Shown: piece by piece, positions 45,508 through 55,619 of the stretch | Layout: each line of letters begins with the position of its first letter | Numbering within the stretch: position 1 is the first letter of the stretch | From: Silvanigrella aquatica | Lineage (GTDB): Bacteria > Bdellovibrionota_B > Oligoflexia > Silvanigrellales > Silvanigrellaceae | Direction of reading: 5' to 3' | DNA length: 64,000 nt | Assembly (NCBI RefSeq): GCF_001907975.1 | Contig: NZ_CP017834.1 | Span: 3,219,480 to 3,283,479, forward strand | The notes under the pieces: generated by a model | Seen by the model: the letters and a program-made list of their open reading frames with translations, nothing else | What the model was told of the DNA's origin: nothing | The model's database searches: none | Made by a program: the position numbers and the translations under genes

Positions 45508-46488
45508 TTATTGCAAAAGATTTAAAATATTTTGAAAATCATCAGGATAAGGAGCATCAAACCCCATATGCTCACCTGTAAGAGGATGCTTGAAACCAAG
45601 ATGAACTGCGTGTAACATTTGTCGTATTGCATTTTTGCTAATTAAAGCTAATAATTCTTTATTAGCTTTAATTGTTTGTGGAGTTTTTGCATAAAGAGCA
45701 TCACCAATAATACCGTGGTTTATAGAGCTCATTTGTACACGAATTTGATGTGTTCTACCTGTATATAATTGACAAGAAACTAATGAAATTAAATTCTGAC
45801 AAATATTCTTTATTGTTGCGTAATTCAAAATTGCTTTTTTACCTACACCCATTTCCTGAACAGAATATTTGAGCCGATTTTTAGGATCGCGGCCATGCCA
45901 AGTTTCAATTTTACCCTCTTTGGGATTTAATTCTCCATACACGATAGCATGATAAATTCGTATTTGTGAATGATCCGCAAATTGCTTAGATAATTGAGTT
46001 AATGCTAATTGTGATTTTGCTACAACCATCACACCGCTCGTATCGCGATCAAGTCTATGAACAATTCCTGCTCGAGAAGGAGCTCCCAACGAAGGGAGCG
46101 TAGCACCACAATACCCTAAAATCGCATTTACAAGAGTTCCCGAATGAACGCCCGCCCCAGGATGAACAACCATTCCTGCAGGTTTATGAATAACTATTAA
46201 ATGCGCGTCCTCATATAATATATTTAATGGAATATTTTCGCCAATAGGATTCGGGTTAATTTCTGTTAAAAAAGAGGTATTTAATTCAATAATTTGATTT
46301 TTTTTTAAACGAAATGAAGACTTTTGAAATTTTTGATCTACTTTTACTTTATTGTTTTCAATGAGTTTGGAAGCAAAAGAACGGCTTGGAATCAAATCAA
46401 ACATGCGGGTGATGAAAATATCGAGACGCTCGTTTTCAAATTCTTCTGGAACATTCAACTGAATAATTTCACTCATTTCGTTTGCCAT
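45508..46488 (-). CDS. rluD: 23S rRNA pseudouridine synthase, RluD family
   Basis: 326 residues. An N-terminal S4 domain (about 18-75, RLDIFITRMF, SRSFASKLIENNKVKVD) is followed by the catalytic domain with HRLDRDTSG, where Asp147 is the nucleophile, and downstream RIYHAIVYG, YTGRTHQIRVQM and RQMLHAVHLGFKHP. RluA/C/D types modify helix 69 or other 23S sites; the S4 domain and RLDRDTSG are the RluC/D form, with D preferred by length. A start at Met5 is possible. Confidence 0.92.
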   Translation of the reverse strand: MANEMSEIIQLNVPEEFENERLDIFITRMFDLIPSRSFASKLIENNKVKVDQKFQKSSFRLKKNQIIELNTSFLTEINPNPIGENIPLNILYEDAHLIVIHKPAGMVVHPGAGVHSGTLVNAILGYCGATLPSLGAPSRAGIVHRLDRDTSGVMVVAKSQLALTQLSKQFADHSQIRIYHAIVYGELNPKEGKIETWHGRDPKNRLKYSVQEMGVGKKAILNYATIKNICQNLISLVSCQLYTGRTHQIRVQMSSINHGIIGDALYAKTPQTIKANKELLALISKNAIRQMLHAVHLGFKHPLTGEHMGFDAPYPDDFQNILNLLQ

Positions 46489-46518
46489 CCCGCAATGTTT
46501 TGCCTTGGGCTGACAAAA

Positions 46519-47268
46519 CTAACTATTTTTAATCAACCTTTTTTGGGCTCTATAAACATCCATTAATGCTTCAACAAGATCCTTTCTGTCAAGCCCTAAA
46601 TAATTTAAATAAGAATTAAAAAATCCTTTAGCATAAACTTCTGCAGGTAATTTATCAAAACAATCATTTTCAATAGCGTCTAAATATAATCTACTCACTT
46701 TAATTTTATTTGACATTTCTTCAATACTGACATGCATTTTATCTCTAAGAATTTTTAGCAATCCTCCCGATATTTTTTCATTTTCAGAAATATATTTTTC
46801 GAGTTCTTTTATTTTATCAGGTTTTTTTGCCATTAAAGCTGTAACCCTTTTTGAATTTGGGGTTTTCATATTCATAATACTATCTATTGGACGTTTGATA
46901 TTTTCTTTTATAATTGTAGGTTTTGGTTGTTCTTTAAAAGCTTCTTTTTCTTGATAAAAATATACAATATTGGTTTCTTTTTTTGGTTTATTACGCGATT
47001 TATTAGAATTAAATTTAGGTAAAAAAGAAGAAGAGATCACAACTTCTTCAGAATCACGTGCAGGATCTTCGTCTAAATAGGTTATTAACTCCTGAAATGC
47101 TTTTTCAATTTCTTCATATGTAATATGATAAGCATTACCAAGAGTCATTTGCTCATCAAGATTTTTTCTCGTATTTCGATAAGCAATTTCAATTTTATTT
47201 AGTGACATTTCACCGTCACTAAGACCAAGCACTTCAAAAGGATTTTTTCTTTTACTTAATGTGTTCAT
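46519..47268 (-). CDS. RodZ-type helix-turn-helix protein with degenerate J-like N-terminus
   Basis: 249 residues. The N-terminal 70 residues start NPFEVLGLSDGEMSLNKIEIAYRNTR, like a J domain but lacking the HPD motif, so no Hsp70 stimulation is expected. A basic linker follows. The C-terminal 80 residues hold an HTH_25/RodZ-like module: GGLLKILRDKMHVSIEEMSNKI, YLDAIENDCFDKLPAEVYAKGFFNSYLNYLGLD. RodZ proteins normally anchor this in the membrane, but no membrane helix follows here. It starts 4 bases after the MinD-like gene and so is probably its partner in positioning. Confidence 0.75.
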   Translation of the reverse strand: MNTLSKRKNPFEVLGLSDGEMSLNKIEIAYRNTRKNLDEQMTLGNAYHITYEEIEKAFQELITYLDEDPARDSEEVVISSSFLPKFNSNKSRNKPKKETNIVYFYQEKEAFKEQPKPTIIKENIKRPIDSIMNMKTPNSKRVTALMAKKPDKIKELEKYISENEKISGGLLKILRDKMHVSIEEMSNKIKVSRLYLDAIENDCFDKLPAEVYAKGFFNSYLNYLGLDRKDLVEALMDVYRAQKRLIKNS

Positions 47269-47272
47269 ATTT

Positions 47273-48460
47273 TCAACCAGCTTTTTCTATATTATCCTTT
47301 TTATCATCCTGAATGAACATTTTAGTTATTTTATCTGTAATTTGATTGATATTTACCGCAATCGCAGATAAGGGATAGTCCAAAATAAGTGGCCTTCTCA
47401 CTCTTACCGACTTCCATACGGCATCGTCATATCTTGTTGATCCTAGAAATTGAGAGGAAAATCCAAAGTAACGACTGCAAATCACAGACATGGACTCTCC
47501 CAAATCTCTATCTTCTTTCGTACGCACTTGATTCATAATGATACCAATATTTGTGGCTTCAATCATTTCTTTTATCAATTTTCCGACTTCTCTATTTTTT
47601 TGAGAAAAGGAAACCAACTGTGAAAAAGGGGTTTCTGAACTTCGGGGGCTTGAGATTCTTTGTAAAAGCTCATTTTCAAGTGCCTCATCTATTTCAAATC
47701 CCTTGCATATACTTTGAATTTTCCTATATAAAACGCTTTTCATAAATACATAAGCATTCTCAATACTCGTCGGCTCAGGAGCAACGACTAAAATACCTCC
47801 ATGGGAAAAAATAAAAAAATCGAGAGTGTGGATGTGCGTTCCCGCACCTAAATCTAAAAAAACATAATCCGCATCAAGTTCTTGAAGCTTGGATATTAAT
47901 TTTATTTTTTGTGAACTTTGCGGTTTAATTTGCTGCCAAAACTCCTGCCCCCCGCCATATAAAGTAAGATTAGGAAGACAACAGGGGATACCCGTTTCTT
48001 CTAACGTCGAAACATTGCCATGAATGAAATCAGAAATCCCTGAACGTGGCGTGGGAACACCTAAGCACGTATGTAAATTGGCAGCCCCTAAATCAAGATC
48101 AACAACAGAAACTTTATAACCAAGAGTAGCTAATCTCACACAAATATTTGCAGATAAAAAACTCTTACCAATGCCGCCTTTACCGCCTCCTATAGAAATT
48201 ATTTGAGGAGAATGCGAAGTGCTCTTAGAATCAGTTAATTCTTTTTTCGAGGGCTGTGTATGACTATGTAAATCCGCTTTTTCAGATTGATTTAATGGTG
48301 CAAAACTTTCAGATTCATTTATATTTGGGATATAAGAATCATTAAAGTTGTTTTCTGTAATCTTTTTATTTTGGTTATTATAATAAGCTTTAATAATTCT
48401 TTCTGTAAAATCAGATGATTCTTTTGTATTAAAAATCCCCTTTGCAACAGTCTTTAACAT
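47273..48460 (-). CDS. MinD/FlhG-family ATPase
   Basis: 395 residues. A disordered polar N-terminus of about 85 residues precedes a deviant Walker A at 91-100 (GGGKGGIGKS, with signature Lys94), then VVDLDLGAANLHTCLGV (switch region), YVFLDLGAGTH, APEPTSIENAYVFMKS and MNQVRTKEDRDLG. These match the MinD-related group with FlhG and GlpG-like ATPases rather than chromosome ParA, which lacks the NLHTCLG text. Proteins of this group position flagella, chemoreceptors or polar complexes. A basic amphipathic C-terminal helix suggests membrane contact. Paired with the HTH gene downstream. Confidence 0.8.
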   Translation of the reverse strand: MLKTVAKGIFNTKESSDFTERIIKAYYNNQNKKITENNFNDSYIPNINESESFAPLNQSEKADLHSHTQPSKKELTDSKSTSHSPQIISIGGGKGGIGKSFLSANICVRLATLGYKVSVVDLDLGAANLHTCLGVPTPRSGISDFIHGNVSTLEETGIPCCLPNLTLYGGGQEFWQQIKPQSSQKIKLISKLQELDADYVFLDLGAGTHIHTLDFFIFSHGGILVVAPEPTSIENAYVFMKSVLYRKIQSICKGFEIDEALENELLQRISSPRSSETPFSQLVSFSQKNREVGKLIKEMIEATNIGIIMNQVRTKEDRDLGESMSVICSRYFGFSSQFLGSTRYDDAVWKSVRVRRPLILDYPLSAIAVNINQITDKITKMFIQDDKKDNIEKAG

Positions 48461-48625
48461 GCCATGCCACCTTGAATAAAGTTCGGAATTTTCTATATTA
48501 TCGGATATTTATTTAATTGCTGTGAGAAATTTTTTGCAGTGCTATTATTTCATTGTCAATTTAATTTGGTATTTTGTAAAATGAGTATTTTTGGGAAAGC
48601 AAGATTCTATTAATTGAGTAAGTTT

Positions 48626-49087
48626 CTACTTTTTTTCTTGCTCATTATCAAACTTCGGACCCGCAGGAGAATAATTTCCGTTTTGATCGACTCCTCTTAA
48701 AACTCGAATTCCTTCATCTTTATGAAAGTAATCTCTTCCTCTCAACTCTAATAAGGTAATCGTAAAGAAAAGAAGCATAAATAAAATAGCGGAGCCAAAA
48801 ACAAAAGAGTAAAATTTATCTTCATGAATTAATTCCATGAAAAAAACGGCCACTAAAACCATTTGAATCATAGCAACAATAAGTAACAATAATGTAACCC
48901 AAAATCCAGGAAGGGGTAATCTGGATATGCCAATATTTATGAAAATCATAACAAGCAAGGCCGCAAACACAGCAAAATATAACTTAATAGAGAGTAGCTC
49001 ATGCCCTTTTTTATGATTTTCAGAATTCGCAGATGACGAATTTTCAGAGCTCTTATTTTTAATTGATTTAAGTAAACGCTTAAACAT
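48626..49087 (-). CDS. ctaF: cytochrome c oxidase subunit IV
   Basis: 153 residues with three hydrophobic helices in the first 110 residues and a hydrophilic C-terminal tail. Motifs such as MVLVAVFFMELIHEDKFYSFVFG fit the CoxD/caa3 subunit IV family, which helps assemble the oxidase. Follows ctaE by 17 bases and ends the operon. Confidence 0.85.
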   Translation of the reverse strand: MFKRLLKSIKNKSSENSSSANSENHKKGHELLSIKLYFAVFAALLVMIFINIGISRLPLPGFWVTLLLLIVAMIQMVLVAVFFMELIHEDKFYSFVFGSAILFMLLFFTITLLELRGRDYFHKDEGIRVLRGVDQNGNYSPAGPKFDNEQEKK

Positions 49088-49104
49088 AATTCACACTCCT
49101 TCTG

Positions 49105-49770
49105 TTACTTTGAAAGATATAATAATGGAAATACAAAGATCCACACAATATCCACAAGGTGCCAGAACAAACTCGTATTCTCTAACGCAACATAATTTTC
49201 AGAATTAAACTCCCCTTTTACTATGCGCACAAGCATCCACAACATAAGCCCCAATCCCACGACAATGTGCATAGCATGCATACCCGTCATGACGTAGTAA
49301 AGACCGAAAAAAACGTGTGCCATAGGATTTTGGATAGGAGCTTCTGCTATAGGATGGAAGTATTTTCCAGGAAAATATCCTTCATGAAAGTGCATTCCCC
49401 ATTCTGCTCCCTTAATCGCAAGGAAGACAAAACCACATACCATTGTCGCAAGTAAAAATTTAGCTGCGGCGCTACGATTATTGGAACGCGTCGAACGCAC
49501 GCAAAGACTCATTGTAAGAGAGCTGACAAGAAGAATAATGCTGTTAATAGTACCCAATCGCCAATCCATGGAAGATTGACCCAAGGCAACAGCCTCGGGA
49601 TACATGAATTTAACATAGCCAAAAGCACAAAAAAGTCCTGAGAAGAACAATAACTCCTGAGCCATAAATACCCACATACCGAGTTTACCGGCCGAGGTTT
49701 GCTGCTCCATTGTTTTAAAATGATGTGCTTGATACTTTGGATGAGAAGCACCGTGGTCTTGATGACTCAT
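49105..49770 (-). CDS. ctaE: cytochrome c oxidase subunit III
   Basis: 221 residues with about five helices. Characteristic sequence: KLGMWVFMAQELLFFSGLF, FFGLYYVMTGMHAMHIVVGL and LFWHLVDIVWIFVFPLLYL. The short form (five helices instead of seven) is that of caa3-type oxidases. Starts two bases after ctaD. Confidence 0.95.
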   Translation of the reverse strand: MSHQDHGASHPKYQAHHFKTMEQQTSAGKLGMWVFMAQELLFFSGLFCAFGYVKFMYPEAVALGQSSMDWRLGTINSIILLVSSLTMSLCVRSTRSNNRSAAAKFLLATMVCGFVFLAIKGAEWGMHFHEGYFPGKYFHPIAEAPIQNPMAHVFFGLYYVMTGMHAMHIVVGLGLMLWMLVRIVKGEFNSENYVALENTSLFWHLVDIVWIFVFPLLYLSK

Positions 49771-49772
49771 AA

Positions 49773-51467
49773 TTAATGTTCTCCTGCCTTAGCTGGTTTG
49801 ACAAGCTCATCAAACTCATAGGGACCATGTGACGAAATAGGCTGTTTTTCAAAGTTATGTTCGATAGGGACAACAGCAGTATCTGTCCAATCGATAGATT
49901 TCGCTCTCCAAGGATTTGATCTGGTTTCTTTTTCACCATAAAAAATGGAGTGAAGCCATGTAAAGAGAACAATGAAAAGTCCAATGGCCAATACGAAAGA
50001 ACCAATGGAAGAAAGAAGATGAAAATTATAATACTCGGGTAAATAATCGTAATAACGACGTGGCATACCACGAGTTCCCATAACAAACTGAGGGAAAAAT
50101 GTAAGGTTAAATCCAATAAATACAACAACAGAACTGATAATGCCCCAAGTCTCGCTGTATTTTTTACCCGTCATTTTAGGCCACCAATGAAAAACAGCAC
50201 CAATCCAAGCAATAATTGTTCCACCCATCATCACATAGTGAAAGTGCGCCACAACAAAGTAGGTGTTATGCAAATGGACATCGGTAGAAAGTGCGCCTAA
50301 AAATATTCCTGTTAATCCACCAATTAAAAATAAAAATAAGAAAACAAATGTATAACACATCGGTGTTGTAAAGGAGATAGAACCTTTATACAGAGTTGCT
50401 ACCCAACTAAAAACTTTAATAGCCGTAGGTACAGCAACACCATAAGTTAATAAAGAGAAAAAGACAGAAGCTAATGCTGATTGACCGCTTGTAAACATAT
50501 GATGTCCCCAAACAAAAAAGCCAATAACAGCAATACCAATACTTGAAATAGCAACAGCTTTGTATCCAAAAATACTCTTACGTGAGTGCGCTGTGATCAT
50601 TTCGCTAACCAGTCCAAATGCAGGCAAAATCATAATATACACAGCAGGGTGCGAATAAAACCAGAAAAAGTTTTGAAATAAAATAGGATCTCCGCCTAAA
50701 GTAGAATCAAAAATTCCAATTCCTAATAAACGTTCAATTGCAACTAATATTAAAGTAACACCTACAACGGGAGTTGCTAAAACCTGAATGACACTCGTTG
50801 CGTAAATTGCCCAAACAAAAAGAGGCATGCGTACCCATGTCATTCCAGGCGCTCGCATTTTATGAACAGTTACAATGAAGTTAACACCCGTTAAAATGGA
50901 AGCAAAACCTAAAATAAACGCACCAAAAACTGCGGCAATAACTGAAGTCGAAGTTTGAGTACTGTAGGGAGTGTAAAATGTCCAACCTGTATCTAATCCC
51001 CCAAATGCCACGGTATAAACAAGAAATAATGCGCCCACAATATACAAGTGATAACTAATTAAATTTAATTTCGGAAAGGCAACATCTTTTGCACCTATCA
51101 TTAAAGGTAACAAAAAGTTTCCAAGAGTCGCAGGAATTGAGGGAATAATGACAAGGAAAACCATAATTGCGCCATGAAAAGTAAACGCTTCATTATAATG
51201 ATCTGCGCTAATCATGTATGAAGTAGCGGTCGCATCGGGAATACGCACTTGCATAAGCTCAGCACGTAATAACAATGCAAATAATCCGGCAACTAAGAAA
51301 AACACTCCAATTGAGACAAAATACATTATTCCAATACGTTTGTGATCTACAGTAAATAACCAGGACATGAATCCTTTTTTTGCATTTAAATAATTCGATC
51401 CCGCATCGTGATGAGAAGTCAGCATATCTGCAAATAATACTGGCTTAACATGATCTCGTTTTTCCAT
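49773..51467 (-). CDS. ctaD: cytochrome c oxidase subunit I, A2 type
   Basis: Haem-copper core of the terminal oxidase, 564 residues, about 12 helices. His98 (TFHGAIM) ligates the low-spin haem; the CuB/crosslink region reads [13 protein letters not shown] (Tyr271, Ser272, His273, Tyr277), and GHHMFTSG plus [17 protein letters not shown] give the remaining ligands. The YSHP form, with no Glu in helix VI, marks the A2 (caa3) subclass known from Rhodothermus, where Tyr and Ser replace the D-channel glutamate. This fits an oxidase that works with ACIII, as it does there. Confidence 0.97.
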   Translation of the reverse strand: MEKRDHVKPVLFADMLTSHHDAGSNYLNAKKGFMSWLFTVDHKRIGIMYFVSIGVFFLVAGLFALLLRAELMQVRIPDATATSYMISADHYNEAFTFHGAIMVFLVIIPSIPATLGNFLLPLMIGAKDVAFPKLNLISYHLYIVGALFLVYTVAFGGLDTGWTFYTPYSTQTSTSVIAAVFGAFILGFASILTGVNFIVTVHKMRAPGMTWVRMPLFVWAIYATSVIQVLATPVVGVTLILVAIERLLGIGIFDSTLGGDPILFQNFFWFYSHPAVYIMILPAFGLVSEMITAHSRKSIFGYKAVAISSIGIAVIGFFVWGHHMFTSGQSALASVFFSLLTYGVAVPTAIKVFSWVATLYKGSISFTTPMCYTFVFLFLFLIGGLTGIFLGALSTDVHLHNTYFVVAHFHYVMMGGTIIAWIGAVFHWWPKMTGKKYSETWGIISSVVVFIGFNLTFFPQFVMGTRGMPRRYYDYLPEYYNFHLLSSIGSFVLAIGLFIVLFTWLHSIFYGEKETRSNPWRAKSIDWTDTAVVPIEHNFEKQPISSHGPYEFDELVKPAKAGEH

Positions 51468-51496
51468 AAGAAAAGCTCCTAAAAATCCAAATAATC

Positions 51497-52486
51497 TTAT
51501 TCTTTAAGCGATTTTATATATTCAGCAAGAGCACTCAGCTCTTTATCGTTCAACTGCCCTTGATATGAAGGCATTATCAGGGCGTAACCAGGGACGCCGC
51601 GATAATTCGGTTCCAGAATTGATTTACGAATATAATTGTCATCAAATTTAATTGTTTCTTCTTTGTTACTTGGCGGTATTAGGATTTTATGATCTGTGCC
51701 ATATGCTCCGTACAAAGGAGGACCGACCAATCGTGTTCTTTCTTTTGTTACGCTATGGCAAGATGCGCACGCGCCTTTTCCTTCAAATATTTTCTTACCT
51801 AATTGTGCAGGTGTGAGGCCGGCACCTTGAGCCGCAATCATTTGTTTTTGATATTCTTCTTCGGATACAACTCTAACGTAACGAACCATTTGTGAGTGTT
51901 TTGTACCACAATATTGAGTACATAAAATGGGATAATTACCTTCTTTTTCTGCTTTAAACCAAAGTTTAGTATACATAGTCGGAAGAACATCACGATTTAT
52001 TCTGAAATCGGGAACGTAAAACCCGTGAATAACATCTGCCGATGACATTGTTAAAAGCACGGCTTTATTTACAGGAACAAAAAGATCTGATGTTTCTGCA
52101 CCCGTTTTGACATCTAAAAATGACCAGTCCCATTTACGGCCTGTCACACGGACTTCCATGGCATCCTGTGGTGGTTGGTTTAAGGAAACCCAATCACGAA
52201 AGCCCCAAATAAAAATCACAATAAATAAAATTCCTGGAATAACACTCCAAATAATTTCTAATTTGGTATTCCCATGAATATCTGGAGTTTTTTCGCCTTC
52301 TTTCTTTTTTCTATACTTCCAGGCGAAATACACCATAAAGCCAACAACAACTATAAAAAAGAAAACAGAAAGATAATATATAAAATAAAACAAAGCATCC
52401 TGACCACCTGTCAAAGGTGAAGCATTTTGCGGCAACCAGAATGATCCTTGCCACGATGTACTCTCTGGCATTGCTGTTGCTGACAC
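51497..52486 (-). CDS. ctaC: cytochrome c oxidase subunit II with fused cytochrome c (caa3)
   Basis: 329 residues: two membrane helices (about 32-54 and 78-95), CuA cupredoxin domain with His154 ([11 protein letters not shown]) and [12 protein letters not shown] (Cys189, Cys193, His197, Met200; Gln191 replaces the usual Glu, a change known in caa3 enzymes), then a C-terminal cytochrome c with CASCH at 240-244 and a later Met in MPSYQG. The fused haem domain takes electrons directly, here probably from ActE or ActA. Confidence 0.96.
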   Translation of the reverse strand: MSATAMPESTSWQGSFWLPQNASPLTGGQDALFYFIYYLSVFFFIVVVGFMVYFAWKYRKKKEGEKTPDIHGNTKLEIIWSVIPGILFIVIFIWGFRDWVSLNQPPQDAMEVRVTGRKWDWSFLDVKTGAETSDLFVPVNKAVLLTMSSADVIHGFYVPDFRINRDVLPTMYTKLWFKAEKEGNYPILCTQYCGTKHSQMVRYVRVVSEEEYQKQMIAAQGAGLTPAQLGKKIFEGKGACASCHSVTKERTRLVGPPLYGAYGTDHKILIPPSNKEETIKFDDNYIRKSILEPNYRGVPGYALIMPSYQGQLNDKELSALAEYIKSLKE

Positions 52487-52498
52487 GTTCCTTACTCC

Positions 52499-53359
52499 CT
52501 AATTAACCTTCTTGCGCTTCTCGCGCCAAAAAAAGTAACCTAAAATTAAAATTAATAATAAAACAGTTATTGATGCGGCTATTCTCAGCATTCCCATTGC
52601 AAATGCGTCATATTTTCCTGTTGTGGAATTATAGTGAAAACAAGTTAATAAAACTTGATCTGCTGCAGATCCAATTTTATTTTTTGATGCGTCCATTAAA
52701 GCAAATTTCACATCCCTTGATTTATACGAAATTCCGTAAAGATAACTTGATATTTTTGCATCAGGAGTAATAAAAAAAATTGCAGCAGCATGCGCAAATT
52801 CTTTACTCGCAGGATCATAGCGATAATAAAAACCAATTTGATCGGTAAGTTTTTTTATATTTTCTTCATTGCCAATATAAAACTTCCAGTCACCCTGCTC
52901 TTGATTTGTTAACTTAATATATTCTTGCTGTCTTTGTTTTGCAATATCAGGTGTGTCCGTAGGATCAAAGCTTACCGTAACGGCACGAAAATCTTTGCCA
53001 ATAGGCCAATTCATTTCGTGAAGTGACTTAGCAAAATTTATAAGTTGAATAGAACAGAGAGTAGTACAACGATAATAATTCAAGGTAAGAATAACGGGTT
53101 TACCATTTGCAAGCATGTCGGAAATTTTAGTTACTTTTCCATCTTGATCGGTAAAGGTAAGATTAAGATCTAAAGTATCTCCTAATTTTTCTTTTATGCT
53201 AACACCCTGCATAACCTGAGGAACTTCGTTCAAAGGCATTGCGGTTGATAACGCTCTTTTTTGAGCAGGCATTGCCATTCTTTCATCAAAAGCATGAACC
53301 ACATTTATTAAAAATGTAGAGCCTAATGCAATAATGATGAAAAAAAAGAGACTTTTCAA
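52499..53359 (-). CDS. SCO1/SenC-type CuA assembly protein
   Basis: 286 residues from a TTG at 53359 (AAGGA nine bases upstream); from there residues 1-23 form a signal peptide ending VVHA. Thioredoxin-like domain with the copper-binding Cys98-x3-Cys102 (YYRCTTLCS) and His190 (EFAHAAAIFF). It carries an additional C-terminal helix (about 255-277) that would anchor it in the membrane, not typical for SCO. It inserts copper into the CuA centre of the downstream subunit II. Confidence 0.88.
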   Translation of the reverse strand: MKSLFFFIIIALGSTFLINVVHAFDERMAMPAQKRALSTAMPLNEVPQVMQGVSIKEKLGDTLDLNLTFTDQDGKVTKISDMLANGKPVILTLNYYRCTTLCSIQLINFAKSLHEMNWPIGKDFRAVTVSFDPTDTPDIAKQRQQEYIKLTNQEQGDWKFYIGNEENIKKLTDQIGFYYRYDPASKEFAHAAAIFFITPDAKISSYLYGISYKSRDVKFALMDASKNKIGSAADQVLLTCFHYNSTTGKYDAFAMGMLRIAASITVLLLILILGYFFWREKRKKVN

Positions 53360-53376
53360 AATAATTATTCCTTTTA

Positions 53377-53724
53377 TCAATGACCATTGTGTTCTTTTAC
53401 GACGAGTTCCATAGCTTGCGATATTGGAATTTGATAGTTTCCGTTATCTAATTTTTTATATGATGATAGTATTTCTTGTTGATTTTTTTCATAATTCAAT
53501 AATGTTTCGTTACCCATTCCGGTAATCGTTTCATGAGAAAAAGATTCCGTTGTTTTCCAAAGAAATGTATAACAAAATAATGCAATAAGAACCAGTAAAA
53601 CAAAAGATGAAACGACAATCACAGCTGTTATCAACACGGGCGGACGATCGGGTTCATCTTCATCAACACTGTGGGAAGGATCTGAAGACAAATTTGATGG
53701 AATACTTTTAATATATTTTAACAT
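53377..53724 (-). CDS. small membrane protein between actF and sco, function unknown
   Basis: 115 residues with a polar N-terminus, one strong membrane helix (about 30-55) and a periplasmic domain. Tightly packed in the ACIII-caa3 cluster: 11 bases after actF, 17 bases before the SCO start. Respiratory clusters of this kind often contain such a small protein. An assembly or accessory role is inferred from position. No family recognised. Confidence 0.65.
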   Translation of the reverse strand: MLKYIKSIPSNLSSDPSHSVDEDEPDRPPVLITAVIVVSSFVLLVLIALFCYTFLWKTTESFSHETITGMGNETLLNYEKNQQEILSSYKKLDNGNYQIPISQAMELVVKEHNGH

Positions 53725-53735
53725 TTCAAACCACC

Positions 53736-54950
53736 TTACACATTTTCATAAGTCAACGACTCTGGCAAGCGCGGATCTTTAATAGGGACAAGGGCTTTTT
53801 TACGTGTAACCGCTGCAAAAAAAGCAATGAAAAGACCGCCAATTCCAAGAAAACAAAAGATATCTATCATACCAAATTGAGGTCCCTCTTCGTACTTTGA
53901 GGGCATGACAAGCCAATACAAATCAATAAAATGCATGATAAGCATCCAAACTGAAACAGCGACAACCATTGTACGGGATCGTTTTGCTTTACGCGCCATT
54001 AAGAAGAAAAAGGGAACAATAAAATGTCCAATGCTTAATAAAGCAAGAACATATGCCCAGCCATGAGATTCACGAACAGCATACCATTCTGTTTCTTCAG
54101 GAATATTTCCATACCAAATAAGTAAATATTGCACAAAGGCAGCATAAGCCCAAAAACAAGAGTGACCAAAAACTAATTTTCCAAGATCATGATAGTGCTC
54201 TATGGTTATCACTTCATTTAATGTTTTAACGTTATGTAACAAGCGCGTTACAATAGTCAGCGCAGCAAAAAATACCATATAACAACTGGCAAAGAAATAT
54301 AATCCAAATATTGTAGAATACCAGTGCGGATTTATCGACATAATCCAGTCAAATGCAGCAAAAGTAACACAAAAACCAAGAACAATTAAAAAAGGATAGC
54401 TTGCATTTTGCAGTCTATATGTAATTTCGTGATTGCCTGTTTCATCTTGCTTTGCAGAATTTTTTGCAAAATAAATAGCAGCCCATGTAAAAATTGCTAA
54501 ATAAAAAACAGCACGAATGTAGAAAAAAGGAATGTTTAAATACCATTGCTTAGACTGAATGACTTTATCTGCTAAAGCCTCATGACTCGTCCAATGATGG
54601 TATAAAGTTGATGTTCCAAATCCCATAACAATTAAAAGAATAAAAAATAGAGGCATTGTCATGGCAATATTTTCTGCCATTCTTCGAACAACAACACTCC
54701 AGCCTGCCTTTGTTGCAAATTGAATTAATACAAAAAAGACCGCGCCAATTGCTATACTTAAAAAGAAAAGCCACCAAACATGAAAAGAAAAGAAAAAATA
54801 TTCGATATTTGATTTCCCCAGCATAAAGGCAACTAATAATGAAATTAGTCCAATGGCTGTCCCTGCAAGAGGAAGTTTTGCAAACAGGTGATCGGGCGGT
54901 AAAGAAGCATTTTCTTTTGTTAATGTTACTTTATTATGACTGCCGCTCAT
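53736..54950 (-). CDS. actF: ACIII quinol:cytochrome c oxidoreductase, membrane subunit ActF
   Basis: 404 residues with about ten helices. Family-specific pieces: AFDWIMSINPHWYSTIFGLYFFAS, DLGKLVFGHSCFWAYAAFVQYLLIWYGNIPEETEW and MHFIDLYWLVMPSKYEEGPQ. ActF is the second NrfD-type membrane subunit of alternative complex III. It overlaps actE by 4 bases. It is clearly ActF and not ActC, whose gene is absent from the cluster. Confidence 0.93.
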   Translation of the reverse strand: MSGSHNKVTLTKENASLPPDHLFAKLPLAGTAIGLISLLVAFMLGKSNIEYFFFSFHVWWLFFLSIAIGAVFFVLIQFATKAGWSVVVRRMAENIAMTMPLFFILLIVMGFGTSTLYHHWTSHEALADKVIQSKQWYLNIPFFYIRAVFYLAIFTWAAIYFAKNSAKQDETGNHEITYRLQNASYPFLIVLGFCVTFAAFDWIMSINPHWYSTIFGLYFFASCYMVFFAALTIVTRLLHNVKTLNEVITIEHYHDLGKLVFGHSCFWAYAAFVQYLLIWYGNIPEETEWYAVRESHGWAYVLALLSIGHFIVPFFFLMARKAKRSRTMVVAVSVWMLIMHFIDLYWLVMPSKYEEGPQFGMIDIFCFLGIGGLFIAFFAAVTRKKALVPIKDPRLPESLTYENV

Positions 54951-55615
54951 TTTTTATTACTCCAACCATTTTTAGCTTTGACATCTTCTGGCACATTTTC
55001 AGTTTTAGCTGTCCTTGAAATCTGGAGAGCACGAACATACGCGACAACAGCCCATCTTTCTTCAACAGTCATTTGCGCAGCAAATCCAGGCATATTCCAA
55101 TTATTCACGCCATTGCGAACGGCATCATATATTTTACCATCAGCTAAATTGATTTTATCCGCATCATGTATATTGGCGGGACGAATAGCCCCTCCTGATC
55201 TTTGTGTAACAGGACCATCGGAATTACCAGCAGGACCATGACAAGTTGCACAATAAATATTGTATTTCTCTTGTCCTAGTTGAAGGACTTTATCATTTAA
55301 TTTTATTGGTATTTTTTTTACCCATTTTGGATTTTGATCTGTTGAATCGGACTCTTGTCCAAAATAAAGCGGCTTATTTGTTCTTTCTTCACCTTGCGCA
55401 ACCGTTCCCGAGACAGGAGCGCGATACGCTAAACCATCCTTAAAAAATTCATTTTTGGACTGAGGTCCATATGAAGTCTGCTCAACCATATTTTGAATAG
55501 GCTGAATAGGAGGTTCTGTGCTCTTTTGGCCGCGACAACCACTAAATACGAGTGATATAAGAGCAGCTCCCGCTATAGGTAACAACATTTTTTTACTTAA
55601 AATAAACTTAAACAT
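54947..55615 (-). CDS. actE: ACIII monohaem cytochrome c lipoprotein ActE
   Basis: 222 residues from ATG 55615. A lipobox (LVFSGC, Cys27) anchors it to the membrane. One haem motif CATCHG at 122-127, with the distal Met candidate in WNMPGFAAQMT. It is likely the electron exit of ACIII towards the cytochrome domain of CtaC. A frame extending to 55642 overlaps actD and lacks a signal. Confidence 0.92.
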   Translation of the reverse strand: MFKFILSKKMLLPIAGAALISLVFSGCRGQKSTEPPIQPIQNMVEQTSYGPQSKNEFFKDGLAYRAPVSGTVAQGEERTNKPLYFGQESDSTDQNPKWVKKIPIKLNDKVLQLGQEKYNIYCATCHGPAGNSDGPVTQRSGGAIRPANIHDADKINLADGKIYDAVRNGVNNWNMPGFAAQMTVEERWAVVAYVRALQISRTAKTENVPEDVKAKNGWSNKK

Positions 55616-55619
55616 AATG

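Noticed and set aside
53736-54950. ActF gene as a candidate for the missing ActC
   Set aside because: Its motifs (FDWIMSINPHW, NIPEETEW, DLYWLVMP) are ActF-specific, and its place after actE is the normal actF position.
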